Positions 6,610 to 11,437 of a DNA stretch of 11,437 bases are shown here, in pieces. The notes beneath the pieces were generated by a model. The model did no database searches and had not been told where the DNA came from. It saw only the letters and a program-made list of their open reading frames with translations. Source of the stretch: an uncultured Collinsella sp. (GTDB taxonomy: Bacteria; Actinomycetota; Coriobacteriia; Coriobacteriales; Coriobacteriaceae); assembly GCA_902493915.1 (NCBI GenBank), contig CABUQY010000053.1, positions 1 through 11,437 on the forward strand, given 5' to 3'. Position numbers and translations under genes: made by a program. Positions within the stretch are counted from its first letter, which is position 1, and each line of letters starts with the position of its first letter.

Positions 6610-8424
6610 ATGTACTGTCGACTTCTTCTCAAACTAATCCTAAGAGACAAGGCCGTATGGATTTGTACGCTCGTTCTCGCTGCAGCCTTTTCCGTCCCCA
6701 TTGCGTTCAATTCACCCATCTACGGGCCCTTCTTTATGAAACAGGGCATGCAGAGCTTTGTCGACGCATTCAATACGCGCGCGCCCCAGGCCAACGGCAC
6801 AGACCTATCGCCAGAGCAGCAAAATGACGCGGAGCTTGCAAGATACGCGAACGCCGCCCTTGCCGCTCAAACCGACGCCGCCTTTCTCGATTCTGCCGAG
6901 AGCTACTACGCGCTCATGGGCGAAGGCTTCCAATCCGGGTCCATCGTGGGAGACCGAGAGACCAATGACGCAGCGCTCGCATATTGCCGTGCCCTGAGCA
7001 GCTCCGGCATCACGGATATCCCGGCCTCCGCAAACGACCTGCCATTCCTTTCCTTCCTGCCTTACGCCATTGCCACGGCGCCGTCTTTCCTTCCCTTCAT
7101 CCCCTTCCTTCTCTCGTCGATACTCGTGCTCGGCGCCACAAGGCCCGGGACCCTGGCGGCGAAGGCGCCCGTGCCCAAATTCCGGCGCCTTATTCAGACC
7201 GTGTTTTCGATAATCGTCGCGGGGACCGCGATGCTCCTCGCCGGCCTCGCACCCGGGGGCATTTACGCCTTGGCCCTAAACGGCTTCGGGCAAATTGGGT
7301 ACCCGATCGCCTTCTTCCATGACGGCGCGCTTACCACCACGACTGCGGGAAACGTCTTCACGGCCCTGCTTATCGCGCTTCTTGCGGGCGGAACCTTGAT
7401 ATCCGTTTGCTCCGCCGTCCTATCGACCGCAACGAGGCGCGTCCTCGCGGGCCCCCTTACCTCCGCGCTGCTTGTCGCGGCCCCGGCATTCCCGTTATTG
7501 TCCGATTCGGCACTAGGGCATAACGCCGCGCTCGGGCTCCTGCCACTGCCCGTATTCTCGCCTATCGAGGCAACGGGTTACGTAGGATGCTTCCCGACAG
7601 AATTCATTGGCTCCGGTTCAGGCAGCGCATCGATGCTTGCCGTGGCCCTGGCATACGTCGCGGTCTTTTTTGCGGTCGGCGCCGTTGCGACACGTTCCCC
7701 CAAACAGCCTGGACCCGCGAAAAAGCACCATGGGCTCGAGCTTCTGGACGCGAGCGTGGGATACGGAAGCACGACGATACTTTCAATCGGGTCGCTTTTC
7801 CTGAGCCCGGGAACGGCGGCGGGCCTCGTTGCCCCCAACGGCTCGGGGAAAACCACCCTTCTTGAAGCGCTGTCGGGCCAATTTCCCACCCGCATCCGCT
7901 CGGGAAGCCTGGCGGCAGACGGAATCTGCCAACGTCGATCAGCCGAATTTGCAGAACTCGTCTACCTGAGCTCTTCGGGCGGCGCGGATCTCTATCCCAC
8001 GCTATCGGCCATCGAGCACCTTGCTTTCGTTAGGGAGGCGTGGAAATCGGCCGCCGACATCGACTCGCTCTGCGACTCCCTCGGAATCTCCCCATATCTC
8101 GACAAGCCGACCCGTAAACTCTCGACAGGAATGAAGCAGCAGGTAAAGCTTGCCATGGCGATAGCGACCGATTGCCCGTACCTCATCCTCGATGAACCGC
8201 TGAACGGCCTCGATCCGGGAAAACGGAAAACCTCCTGCGACGCGATGCGCAGCGAGGTGGCGCGGGGACGCAGCGTGCTCATTTCAAGCCATCTGCTCGA
8301 CGACCTGGCAGACCTTACCAACTCGTTCTACTTCATCGAGGCCGGCACGCTCGTGGAAAAGATCAAGTCGTCCTCGCAGACGCTCAAGCAGGAATACCTC
8401 GATACATACGAGGGAGGTGAATGA
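6610..8424 (+). CDS. Single-chain ABC transporter: ABC-2-like membrane domain fused to an ATPase
   Basis: This 604-aa half-transporter has the membrane part first. There is a TM helix at about 17-35, a large extracytoplasmic loop (about 40-145), and further helices near 147-175, 196-222, 248-272, 282-300 and 341-361. The ATPase domain covers about 375-595: Walker A APNGSGKTT (408-416), signature LSTGMKQQ (504-511), Walker B YLILDEP with NGLD (524-535) and H-loop SSHLLDDL (H561). Two deviations are visible: the first Gly of Walker A is Ala, and the Q-loop region VYLSSSGGADLYPTLS has no Gln or Glu. The start is well supported by AGGTG seven bases before the ATG. The ATPase resembles BcrA/LanF-type exporters of peptides or drugs, but here ATPase and permease share one chain, so it probably works as a homodimer. 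GC content is intermediate between the two compositional zones. It is translationally adjacent to the anchored protein at 8426. Substrate unknown. Confidence 0.88.
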   Translation: MYCRLLLKLILRDKAVWICTLVLAAAFSVPIAFNSPIYGPFFMKQGMQSFVDAFNTRAPQANGTDLSPEQQNDAELARYANAALAAQTDAAFLDSAESYYALMGEGFQSGSIVGDRETNDAALAYCRALSSSGITDIPASANDLPFLSFLPYAIATAPSFLPFIPFLLSSILVLGATRPGTLAAKAPVPKFRRLIQTVFSIIVAGTAMLLAGLAPGGIYALALNGFGQIGYPIAFFHDGALTTTTAGNVFTALLIALLAGGTLISVCSAVLSTATRRVLAGPLTSALLVAAPAFPLLSDSALGHNAALGLLPLPVFSPIEATGYVGCFPTEFIGSGSGSASMLAVALAYVAVFFAVGAVATRSPKQPGPAKKHHGLELLDASVGYGSTTILSIGSLFLSPGTAAGLVAPNGSGKTTLLEALSGQFPTRIRSGSLAADGICQRRSAEFAELVYLSSSGGADLYPTLSAIEHLAFVREAWKSAADIDSLCDSLGISPYLDKPTRKLSTGMKQQVKLAMAIATDCPYLILDEPLNGLDPGKRKTSCDAMRSEVARGRSVLISSHLLDDLADLTNSFYFIEAGTLVEKIKSSSQTLKQEYLDTYEGGE

Positions 8425-8425
8425 C

Positions 8426-8854
8426 ATGATAGGCAAGAGCTATGCAAAGATAGCGATTGTTGGCTTTGTACTTTGTCTTGCAATGGTGCTATGTGCATCA
8501 TTTGCGAGGTATAGGTCCGAGCAGTCGTTCATCGATGGCGCTGAAAATGGGTTTGGCATAGACGGGATGTATGTCAACGATGGCGCGACCAGGCCGTCTA
8601 TGGCGATTCTTGCAGGCGAAGACATGGAATGGCAAATCTGTAATGACGATGGCTCTTGTCTGAGTGGTCGTTTGGCCGCAACGAGCGACCCGAATTCGTT
8701 CGATCTTCTCGACAATGATGGATCGGATTGCGGTTCAGTTCACCTGTCGTATGCATCACGAGATGGGATGGACGGCATTCTCTACGTCTCCCATGAGTCT
8801 GGCGATTTCAAGATGCGCAGGACTAACCGAGTGCCGGCTTTTTTCGAGGAGTGA
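8426..8854 (+). CDS. Membrane-anchored extracytoplasmic protein, transporter-coupled
   Basis: This 142-aa protein has a positively charged start (MIGKSYAK), one hydrophobic helix (about residues 9-25) and a polar exported domain of about 115 residues. The two cysteines in the helix lack a lipobox, so it is probably a signal anchor rather than a lipoprotein. The exported part alternates short hydrophobic and polar stretches (GMYVND, MEWQIC, SVHLSYAS, GILYVS, DFKMRR), suggesting a small beta-barrel or beta-sandwich, and has two further Cys pairs' worth of candidates (three Cys). The ATG at 8426 has GGAGGT seven bases upstream, inside the last codons of the transporter gene. A GTG at 8417 would overlap that site and is less likely. 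The one-base gap to the transporter stop implies coupling, so it is probably a substrate-binding or accessory immunity subunit. I do not recognise the family. Confidence 0.78.
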   Translation: MIGKSYAKIAIVGFVLCLAMVLCASFARYRSEQSFIDGAENGFGIDGMYVNDGATRPSMAILAGEDMEWQICNDDGSCLSGRLAATSDPNSFDLLDNDGSDCGSVHLSYASRDGMDGILYVSHESGDFKMRRTNRVPAFFEE

Positions 8855-8859
8855 GAATT

Positions 8860-8888
8860 CCCGGCGGTCTGCCGATCAGGCCGCCGGG
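8860..8888 (+). terminator. GC-rich hairpin just after the transporter operon
   Basis: CCCGGCGG (8860-8867) pairs perfectly with CCGCCGGG (8881-8888) and can extend inward by a T-G and a C-G pair. It starts five bases after the stop codon of the 142-aa gene. No T tract follows, so it is a likely but atypical terminator. Confidence 0.5.
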
Positions 8889-8897
8889 GTATTGAAC

Positions 8898-8933
8898 CCC
8901 GCATTCATCCGTACACACACGGATGAATGCGGG
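8898..8933. repeat. Perfect 15-bp inverted repeat with 6-base loop
   Basis: CCCGCATTCATCCGT (8898-8912), loop ACACAC, then ACGGATGAATGCGGG (8919-8933). The long, perfect, moderately GC-rich stem without a following T tract is unlike a normal intrinsic terminator. CGGATGAA recurs at 8941-8948. It could be the end of a mobile element or a protein-binding or RNA-processing site. Confidence 0.7.
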
Positions 8934-8966
8934 AAGTGTCCGGATGAAGTTGATAATCAAGGAAAC

Positions 8967-8992
8967 AAAGCCGTCCTGCCTGGGACGGCTTT
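8967..8992. terminator. Bidirectional terminator-like hairpin
   Basis: AAAGCCGTCC (8967-8976), loop TGCCTG, then GGACGGCTTT (8983-8992): a perfect 10-bp stem ending in A3 on one side and T3 on the other, the form of a short bidirectional intrinsic terminator. It directly abuts the truncated exonuclease reading frame. Confidence 0.5.
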
Positions 8993-8995
8993 GGC

Positions 8996-9292
8996 CTGGA
9001 CTTTAACTACAACATCGCAATCGACACTTATCAGCTCGCGCAACGCGCATGGCCAGATCTCGGACGCTGGTGCATGGAGGACCTTCGAGATTTACTGGAC
9101 ATCCAAAACGACGACGCACACCGCGTGCTCGCCGACTGCGAAGACGAGATGGCTGTCTACAATGCGATCAGAAACGGCGTGAAGTCCGGAGATCTTTCTG
9201 TGGAACCGCCGCGCCGTCGCGCGAGCCGACCGGGCAACCCGGGTAATCTGGTCCCGGCTCTCCCGGTCGTATTCCTACGATATCGCCCCTAG
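8996..9292 (+). pseudogene. 5'-truncated DEDDh (DnaQ-like) 3'-5' exonuclease remnant
   Basis: The frame reads LDFNYNIAIDTYQLAQRAW, then LGRWCMEDLRDLL and DDAHRVLADCEDEMAVYNAI. This matches the C-terminal half of the RNase T/DNA polymerase III epsilon exonuclease fold: the D-T-xx-LA-R helix, a LxxL helix, and the last catalytic motif H-x4-D in HRVLAD. The first two motifs (DxE and the middle Asp region) are absent. Upstream the frame runs through hairpin 8967-8992 into a stop at 8954, with no start codon before the ATG at 9074. The tail from about 9190 (PRRRASRPGNPGN) is low in conserved features. The gene therefore lost its 5' half at or near the hairpin. A functional short protein from 9074 would lack most catalytic residues. 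Confidence 0.72.
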
Positions 9293-9304
9293 ATCACCAA
9301 TGTG

Positions 9305-9544
9305 TCAGATAAAGAATGAGGCAATGGCTGTGATCACGCCTACGGCAGATGCAACGACTGCGCCTTTTTTCCTCTCCTTTAGTCCGACGAATAGGGTTGC
9401 CGTAAAGTAAAGGGCGGAAATGCAGGCTATGGCAAGCGAAACGAGTTCCTTGGGCGGTTTCAGCAAAAGGTCGCTAGCAAAGAGTAATGCAAGCAGGGCA
9501 AAGCCGATTGTGGTCAAGTATCTCGATTGATTTTGCGACTGCAT
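9305..9544 (-). CDS. Small membrane protein, 79 aa, two helices
   Basis: The short polar start MQSQNQSRYL is followed by a hydrophobic helix (about 11-29), a connecting KPPKEL, a second helix (about 33-53), the cytoplasmic-looking basic turn LKERKKG, and a third hydrophobic stretch to the C-terminus (about 60-79). It therefore has two or three membrane segments. AAAGG lies eight bases before the ATG. It is AT-richer than the first cassette. No family is recognised. Small multi-helix proteins near peptide transporters are sometimes bacteriocin immunity proteins, but nothing in this sequence proves that. The gene faces the exonuclease remnant tail-to-tail. Confidence 0.6.
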   Translation of the reverse strand: MQSQNQSRYLTTIGFALLALLFASDLLLKPPKELVSLAIACISALYFTATLFVGLKERKKGAVVASAVGVITAIASFFI

Positions 9545-9815
9545 GGCAACTGCCTTTCAGAACATGCAAGTGAAAAGTCGGTACGATGTCATTGCGGTTG
9601 CAAACAAGCCGCCGCCAGGACCGGTTGTCACGAGACCGGCGATAACGCATTTTCTCGGTTTCCAGCTCATGACAGACCCCTCTCTCATGGTGCAACGTAT
9701 ACATTATGAGATATACACATTTTGTCCTATAAGCCCCAAGGATGACGATTCCAATACGGACGACGACACCAAAACCGGCATCGACGGCTCCATGGACGAT
9801 TCGGATTCCAAATAG
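9543..9815 (+). CDS. Doubtful 90-aa ORF with acidic tail
   Basis: An open plus-strand frame divergently overlaps the start codon of the minus-strand 79-aa gene. It has no Shine-Dalgarno site, and the N-terminal half looks like antisense of that gene's leader. The last 25 residues (SPKDDDSNTDDDTKTGIDGS and onward) use GC-ending codons and are strongly acidic, so that part may be the tail of a lost gene. A start at the internal ATG 9669 is possible but also lacks a ribosome site. Confidence 0.2.
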   Translation: MATAFQNMQVKSRYDVIAVANKPPPGPVVTRPAITHFLGFQLMTDPSLMVQRIHYEIYTFCPISPKDDDSNTDDDTKTGIDGSMDDSDSK

Positions 9816-9821
9816 GCCCTG

Positions 9822-10277
9822 TTAGTTGAGCCACTTCTTTGCCGGTGTCGTATACGAGACCGCTATACCCGCGGCAATTGCCATCAGGCAACTCGCGATG
9901 AATCCGAACTCATACTTCAAAACGTTTGTTGCGGTCAGGGCGATAATCAACACTGTCAGAATTTGCAGAATTATCGTTATTGCGAAGAGATTGATTCCTT
10001 GTTTGGCCGAAGTCGCTGAATGAGTTTGGCTTCGTTGATTCAGGTTGAGGCAGACAAGGAAAGCGACCAGTTCGCTTGATAAGGGGCCGACTACATAGAA
10101 AAAGATTGCGTCAATGAAGCCAATAGTGTTGTAAGTGTTGTAAGTTGTTTCGCCGGAAAAAACAGCGTATAAAGCATATCCAAATCTTGGCTGATTCATG
10201 TATGAGTACGAGAAGACGAAGAGCGTCAATATTGCCACTACCAGAAGTGCATTCAGGATAAATCGCTTGGTATTCAT
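9822..10277 (-). CDS. Hypothetical four-helix membrane protein, 151 aa
   Basis: The positive start MNTKRF leads into a helix (about 7-24). A polar loop with YAVFSGETTYNTYNT follows, then a helix (about 53-76), a hydrophilic segment with LNLNQRSQTHSATSAKQG (about 77-95), a helix (about 96-117) and a helix (about 124-143), ending in KKWLN. AAGGAG lies eight bases before the ATG. A perfect TATAAT on the minus strand (10310-10315) lies about 33 bases upstream, although without a good -35. The gene is among the most AT-rich of the window, suggesting transfer from a lower-GC donor. No family is recognised. A tandem 9-bp duplication encodes the repeated TYN. Confidence 0.7.
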   Translation of the reverse strand: MNTKRFILNALLVVAILTLFVFSYSYMNQPRFGYALYAVFSGETTYNTYNTIGFIDAIFFYVVGPLSSELVAFLVCLNLNQRSQTHSATSAKQGINLFAITIILQILTVLIIALTATNVLKYEFGFIASCLMAIAAGIAVSYTTPAKKWLN

Positions 10278-10309
10278 CGGTAGCTCCTTCCGGATGACTC
10301 TTATATGTA

Positions 10310-10315
10310 ATTATA
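10310..10315 (-). promoter_or_regulatory. -10 element of the four-helix membrane protein gene
   Basis: TATAAT on the minus strand would start transcription near 10303, giving a leader of about 25 bases containing the AAGGAG site. The -35 region (TGATCC at 17 bases) is poor. Confidence 0.4.
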
Positions 10316-10368
10316 CAGCAGCCTTTTTCAAAGGATCACACAGTCCTAAATAACGTGCACTTTCGCTG

Positions 10369-10398
10369 GAGGGCCGCTGTTTGGCGGCCCTCTTTTTT
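10369..10398 (+). terminator. Strong intrinsic terminator without an upstream gene
   Basis: GAGGGCCGC (10369-10377), loop TGTTTG, then GCGGCCCTC (10384-10392), followed by six T. The 9-bp perfect stem plus T tract is a textbook plus-strand terminator. The neighbouring gene to the left is on the minus strand and no plus-strand CDS ends nearby, so it may end a small RNA or be left over from an earlier arrangement. Confidence 0.85.
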
Positions 10399-10424
10399 GC
10401 ACAGGCGCGGTGGGATGGTAATAT
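10397..10424 (+). promoter_or_regulatory. Promoter of the 41-aa membrane peptide
   Basis: TTGCAC (10397-10402), a 16-base spacer and TAATAT (10419-10424), with TGG directly before the -10, forming an extended -10. The -35 shares its first two T with the T tract of the preceding terminator. Predicted start is near 10431, giving a leader of about 86 bases. Confidence 0.6.
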
Positions 10425-10489
10425 CGGGCGGGAGTCAGCCGCTCTGATAGAATCGTCCTTGCTGTCGGCAGCCCTCGTGCCGGGCAGAG

Positions 10490-10508
10490 CCCTCCATTTG
10501 ATGGGAGG
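10490..10508 (+). promoter_or_regulatory. Hairpin sequestering the Shine-Dalgarno site
   Basis: CCCTCC (10490-10495), loop ATTTGAT, then GGGAGG (10503-10508) form a 6-bp GC-rich stem whose right arm is the ribosome-binding site GGAGGTG of the 41-aa peptide. This would keep translation low unless the leader refolds. Confidence 0.55.
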
Positions 10509-10516
10509 TGATGCCC

Positions 10517-10642
10517 ATGACCGATTTCACCGAGCTCGTGAAGCTCCTGACCGCTATGGTCTCGCTCCTCACGGCCCTTGTCGGCCTTTCCAAGGCACTC
10601 AAGCAGGGCTCGAAGCCCAAAAAGAAAGGCCACCGTCGCTAA
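10517..10642 (+). CDS. 41-aa single-helix peptide with basic tail, type I toxin-like
   Basis: The peptide starts MTDFTELVKLLTAMVSLL, has one hydrophobic helix (about residues 8-25), and ends with a strongly basic tail (residues 29-41: KQGSKPKKKGHRR). This is the general shape of holin-like or Fst/TxpA-like type I toxins, though I do not recognise the exact family. GGAGGTG at 10504-10510 lies six bases before the ATG, an unusually strong site that is hidden in a hairpin. A good promoter precedes it. The leader and the 3' flank are complementary in two nested blocks. Alternatives are a small membrane regulator or a phage holin remnant. Toxicity is inference from architecture and RNA layout. Confidence 0.65.
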   Translation: MTDFTELVKLLTAMVSLLTALVGLSKALKQGSKPKKKGHRR

Positions 10643-10704
10643 GACGATGACCCAACTTCATTAAGCAACGGCTCTGCCCAGCTCTCTACAACTTGGGCTG
10701 CCGT

Positions 10705-10789
10705 CGGCACCATTCTACCCTCCTGACAAGGAATTCGTCCATATTTCAAAAACCAAATTGCGTTTGCTATCGAAGTTCATTCATCGTCC
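10705..10789. other. Spacer downstream of the peptide gene
   Basis: A weak minus-strand promoter-like pair is visible (TGGACG at 10736-10741 and TAGAAT at 10712-10717, 18 bases apart). It would send an antisense transcript into the 3' flank and coding region of the 41-aa peptide. A plus-strand frame without a start codon is open from 10727 into the next ORF. Confidence 0.2.
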
Positions 10790-10915
10790 ATGTACATGAG
10801 CGGAACAGCGGAAACCGTTCGCTATGCTCCTGACCGTGCCAAAGAATTACTCGAAACGGGACCACGAGAGTACGATCGTTTGCCGGATAGCCGCCACTAC
10901 GACGGATATCCTTGA
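10790..10915 (+). CDS. Doubtful 41-aa ORF, possible gene fragment
   Basis: From ATG 10790 the frame encodes a polar peptide containing RYAPDRAKELLETGPREYDR and ending in a Tyr/Asp-rich tail, with balanced composition that looks protein-like. There is no ribosome site before this ATG, and the same frame is open without a start from 10727. It is therefore better read as the C-terminal end of a decayed gene than as an intact one. No family recognised. Confidence 0.25.
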   Translation: MYMSGTAETVRYAPDRAKELLETGPREYDRLPDSRHYDGYP

Positions 10916-11008
10916 TAGTAAGCGCTAGAATGATTTTGCTCCTATGGAGCTCAGCCCCGGCTGGTAAACCTGACGTTCGGCGCGGTGTGCGTGGACGCGC
11001 CTGGAGAG

Positions 11009-11071
11009 CTTGACCTCAAGTACGTTCAAGCCTAGGGGCCTAAGCCCCCCGCGCTCAAGCCTAGGCTTGAG
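11009..11071. repeat. TCAAG/CTTGA repeat cluster with 18-bp palindrome
   Basis: Within 63 bases the pentamer TCAAG or its complement occurs five times. CTTGACCTCAAG (11009-11020) is an inverted repeat. TCAAGCCTAGG occurs directly repeated at 11026-11036 and 11055-11065. The second copy belongs to the perfect 18-bp palindrome CTCAAGCCTAGGCTTGAG (11054-11071). Between the copies, GGGGC/GCCCC (11035-11048) forms a short hairpin. The layout could be a binding-site cluster, an attachment site or a structured RNA. Confidence 0.6.
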
Positions 11072-11110
11072 AGAGCAGACTGGCAGGCAGCAACCGGGAT
11101 ATAAACGATT

Positions 11111-11143
11111 TAGGGGGAGTACTGGCGTACCCCCCTATTTTTT
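11111..11143 (+). terminator. Intrinsic terminator
   Basis: TAGGGGGAGTAC (11111-11122), loop TGGC, then GTACCCCCCTA (11127-11137) pair over 11 bp with one bulged A, followed by six T (11138-11143). It reads on the plus strand and must end a transcript from the left, either the peptide mRNA or a separate small RNA covering the TCAAG cluster. Confidence 0.8.
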
Positions 11144-11437
11144 ACTGAGTAGCCGAAAAAACGAGGCAACGAGAGGCGATTTAAGGTGCCTGAAAACAGG
11201 TACCCCTAGCGGGTATCCAAGTAGGTTTTTTTGGGGTCGTATTCGCGATTGTGTTAAGCCGTTTACCTGGGCGTTTGGTTTCGAATGGGCGTTTTGGCTA
11301 TTTTTGCGGTGCGGTTGCCGCTGCGGCAAGACCGGAGCAGAATTATGGAATAGCCCTACGCTCGGCAATGTATCTACAAACCCTGAGCGAGGGGAGTGTC
11401 GCATATGCATGCAGCGGCAATTAACCTTCGGGGGGGG
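11144..11437. other. Terminal stretch without a convincing gene
   Basis: No ORF here has both a ribosome site and protein-like sequence. A minus-strand frame (11410 to 11135) encodes 91 residues ending in a hydrophobic-basic stretch (SPLVASFFRLLSKK), but its stop lies inside the terminator stem and its first half is unconvincing. Perfect or near-perfect hairpins occur at 11185-11204 (GGTGCCTG/CAGGTACC, AAAA loop, one G-T pair) and 11315-11329 (TTGCCG/CGGCAA). The last seven bases are G, suggesting a contig end. Confidence 0.4.

Larger units (their letters stand above)
10466..10704 (+). other. Nested 5'/3' complementarity around the 41-aa peptide gene
   Basis: CGGCAGCCC (10466-10474) is complementary to GGGCTGCCG (10695-10703), and GGGCAGAGCC (10482-10491) to GGCTCTGCCC (10670-10679). 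The order is that of a continuous fold-back: outer 9 bp, inner 10 bp, with the reading frame in the loop. The 3' blocks can also pair with each other locally (ACGGC with GCCGT, GCCCA with TGGGC, 10668-10704). Confidence 0.6.

Noticed and set aside
8664..9182. Plus-strand frame spanning the end of the 142-aa gene and the hairpins
   Set aside because: It overlaps a supported gene and runs through three hairpins; the exonuclease motifs lie in another frame.
10346..10633. Minus-strand frame opposite the 41-aa peptide
   Set aside because: It covers the terminator, promoter and leader of the plus-strand peptide and has no recognisable motif.
11035..11143. Actinobacterial 6C RNA, because of two runs of six C
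   Set aside because: One C run lies in a terminator stem and the other is not in the loop of a good hairpin, so the class layout does not fit.

Overview
The first 4.75 kb are very GC-rich, with GC-ending codons, short gene overlaps and good Shine-Dalgarno sites. This suggests a high-GC Gram-positive, and the style fits a Coriobacteriia-type gut or oral actinobacterium. That placement is inferred from composition and gene content; there is no rRNA or other marker here. From about 4.76 kb onward composition becomes patchy: AT-richer islands (about 5.4-6.6 kb and 9.3-10.35 kb) alternate with moderately GC-rich genes. Genes sit on both strands, with remnants and many hairpins. This looks like an accessory region built from separate acquisitions.

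Region 1 (128-4751, all +) is a lantibiotic self-protection/resistance cassette: an ATPase of LanF type, two six-helix permeases of LanE and LanG type, a 62-aa membrane peptide, then an OmpR-type response regulator and a membrane histidine kinase. A candidate promoter in front of the regulator (2609-2637) suggests that the two-component pair can be transcribed separately. The kinase probably senses an antimicrobial peptide or envelope damage and the regulator raises transporter expression. No lantibiotic precursor or modification gene is present, so this is probably resistance rather than producer immunity, unless those genes lie outside the window.

Region 2 (4744-6135) holds a hairpin between convergent genes, an orphan and apparently C-terminally altered ribbon-helix-helix antitoxin (-), about 500 bases without a supportable gene, and a DUF1648 membrane protein (-) resembling the N-terminal part of SdpI-type immunity proteins.

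Region 3 (6186-8992) holds a small orphan ORF, an unusual single-chain ABC half-transporter (membrane part first, ATPase second) and a coupled membrane-anchored 142-aa protein, followed by three consecutive hairpins.

Region 4 (8996-10398) starts with a 5'-truncated DEDDh exonuclease remnant, followed by two small membrane proteins on the minus strand and an orphan intrinsic terminator.

Region 5 (10397-11437) carries a 41-aa membrane peptide with a basic tail. Its Shine-Dalgarno sequence lies in a hairpin, and its 5' and 3' flanks are complementary in two nested segments, which resembles a type I toxin mRNA. It is followed by a TCAAG/CTTGA repeat cluster with an 18-bp palindrome, a strong terminator, and about 300 bases without a convincing gene. 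The window ends in a run of seven G.
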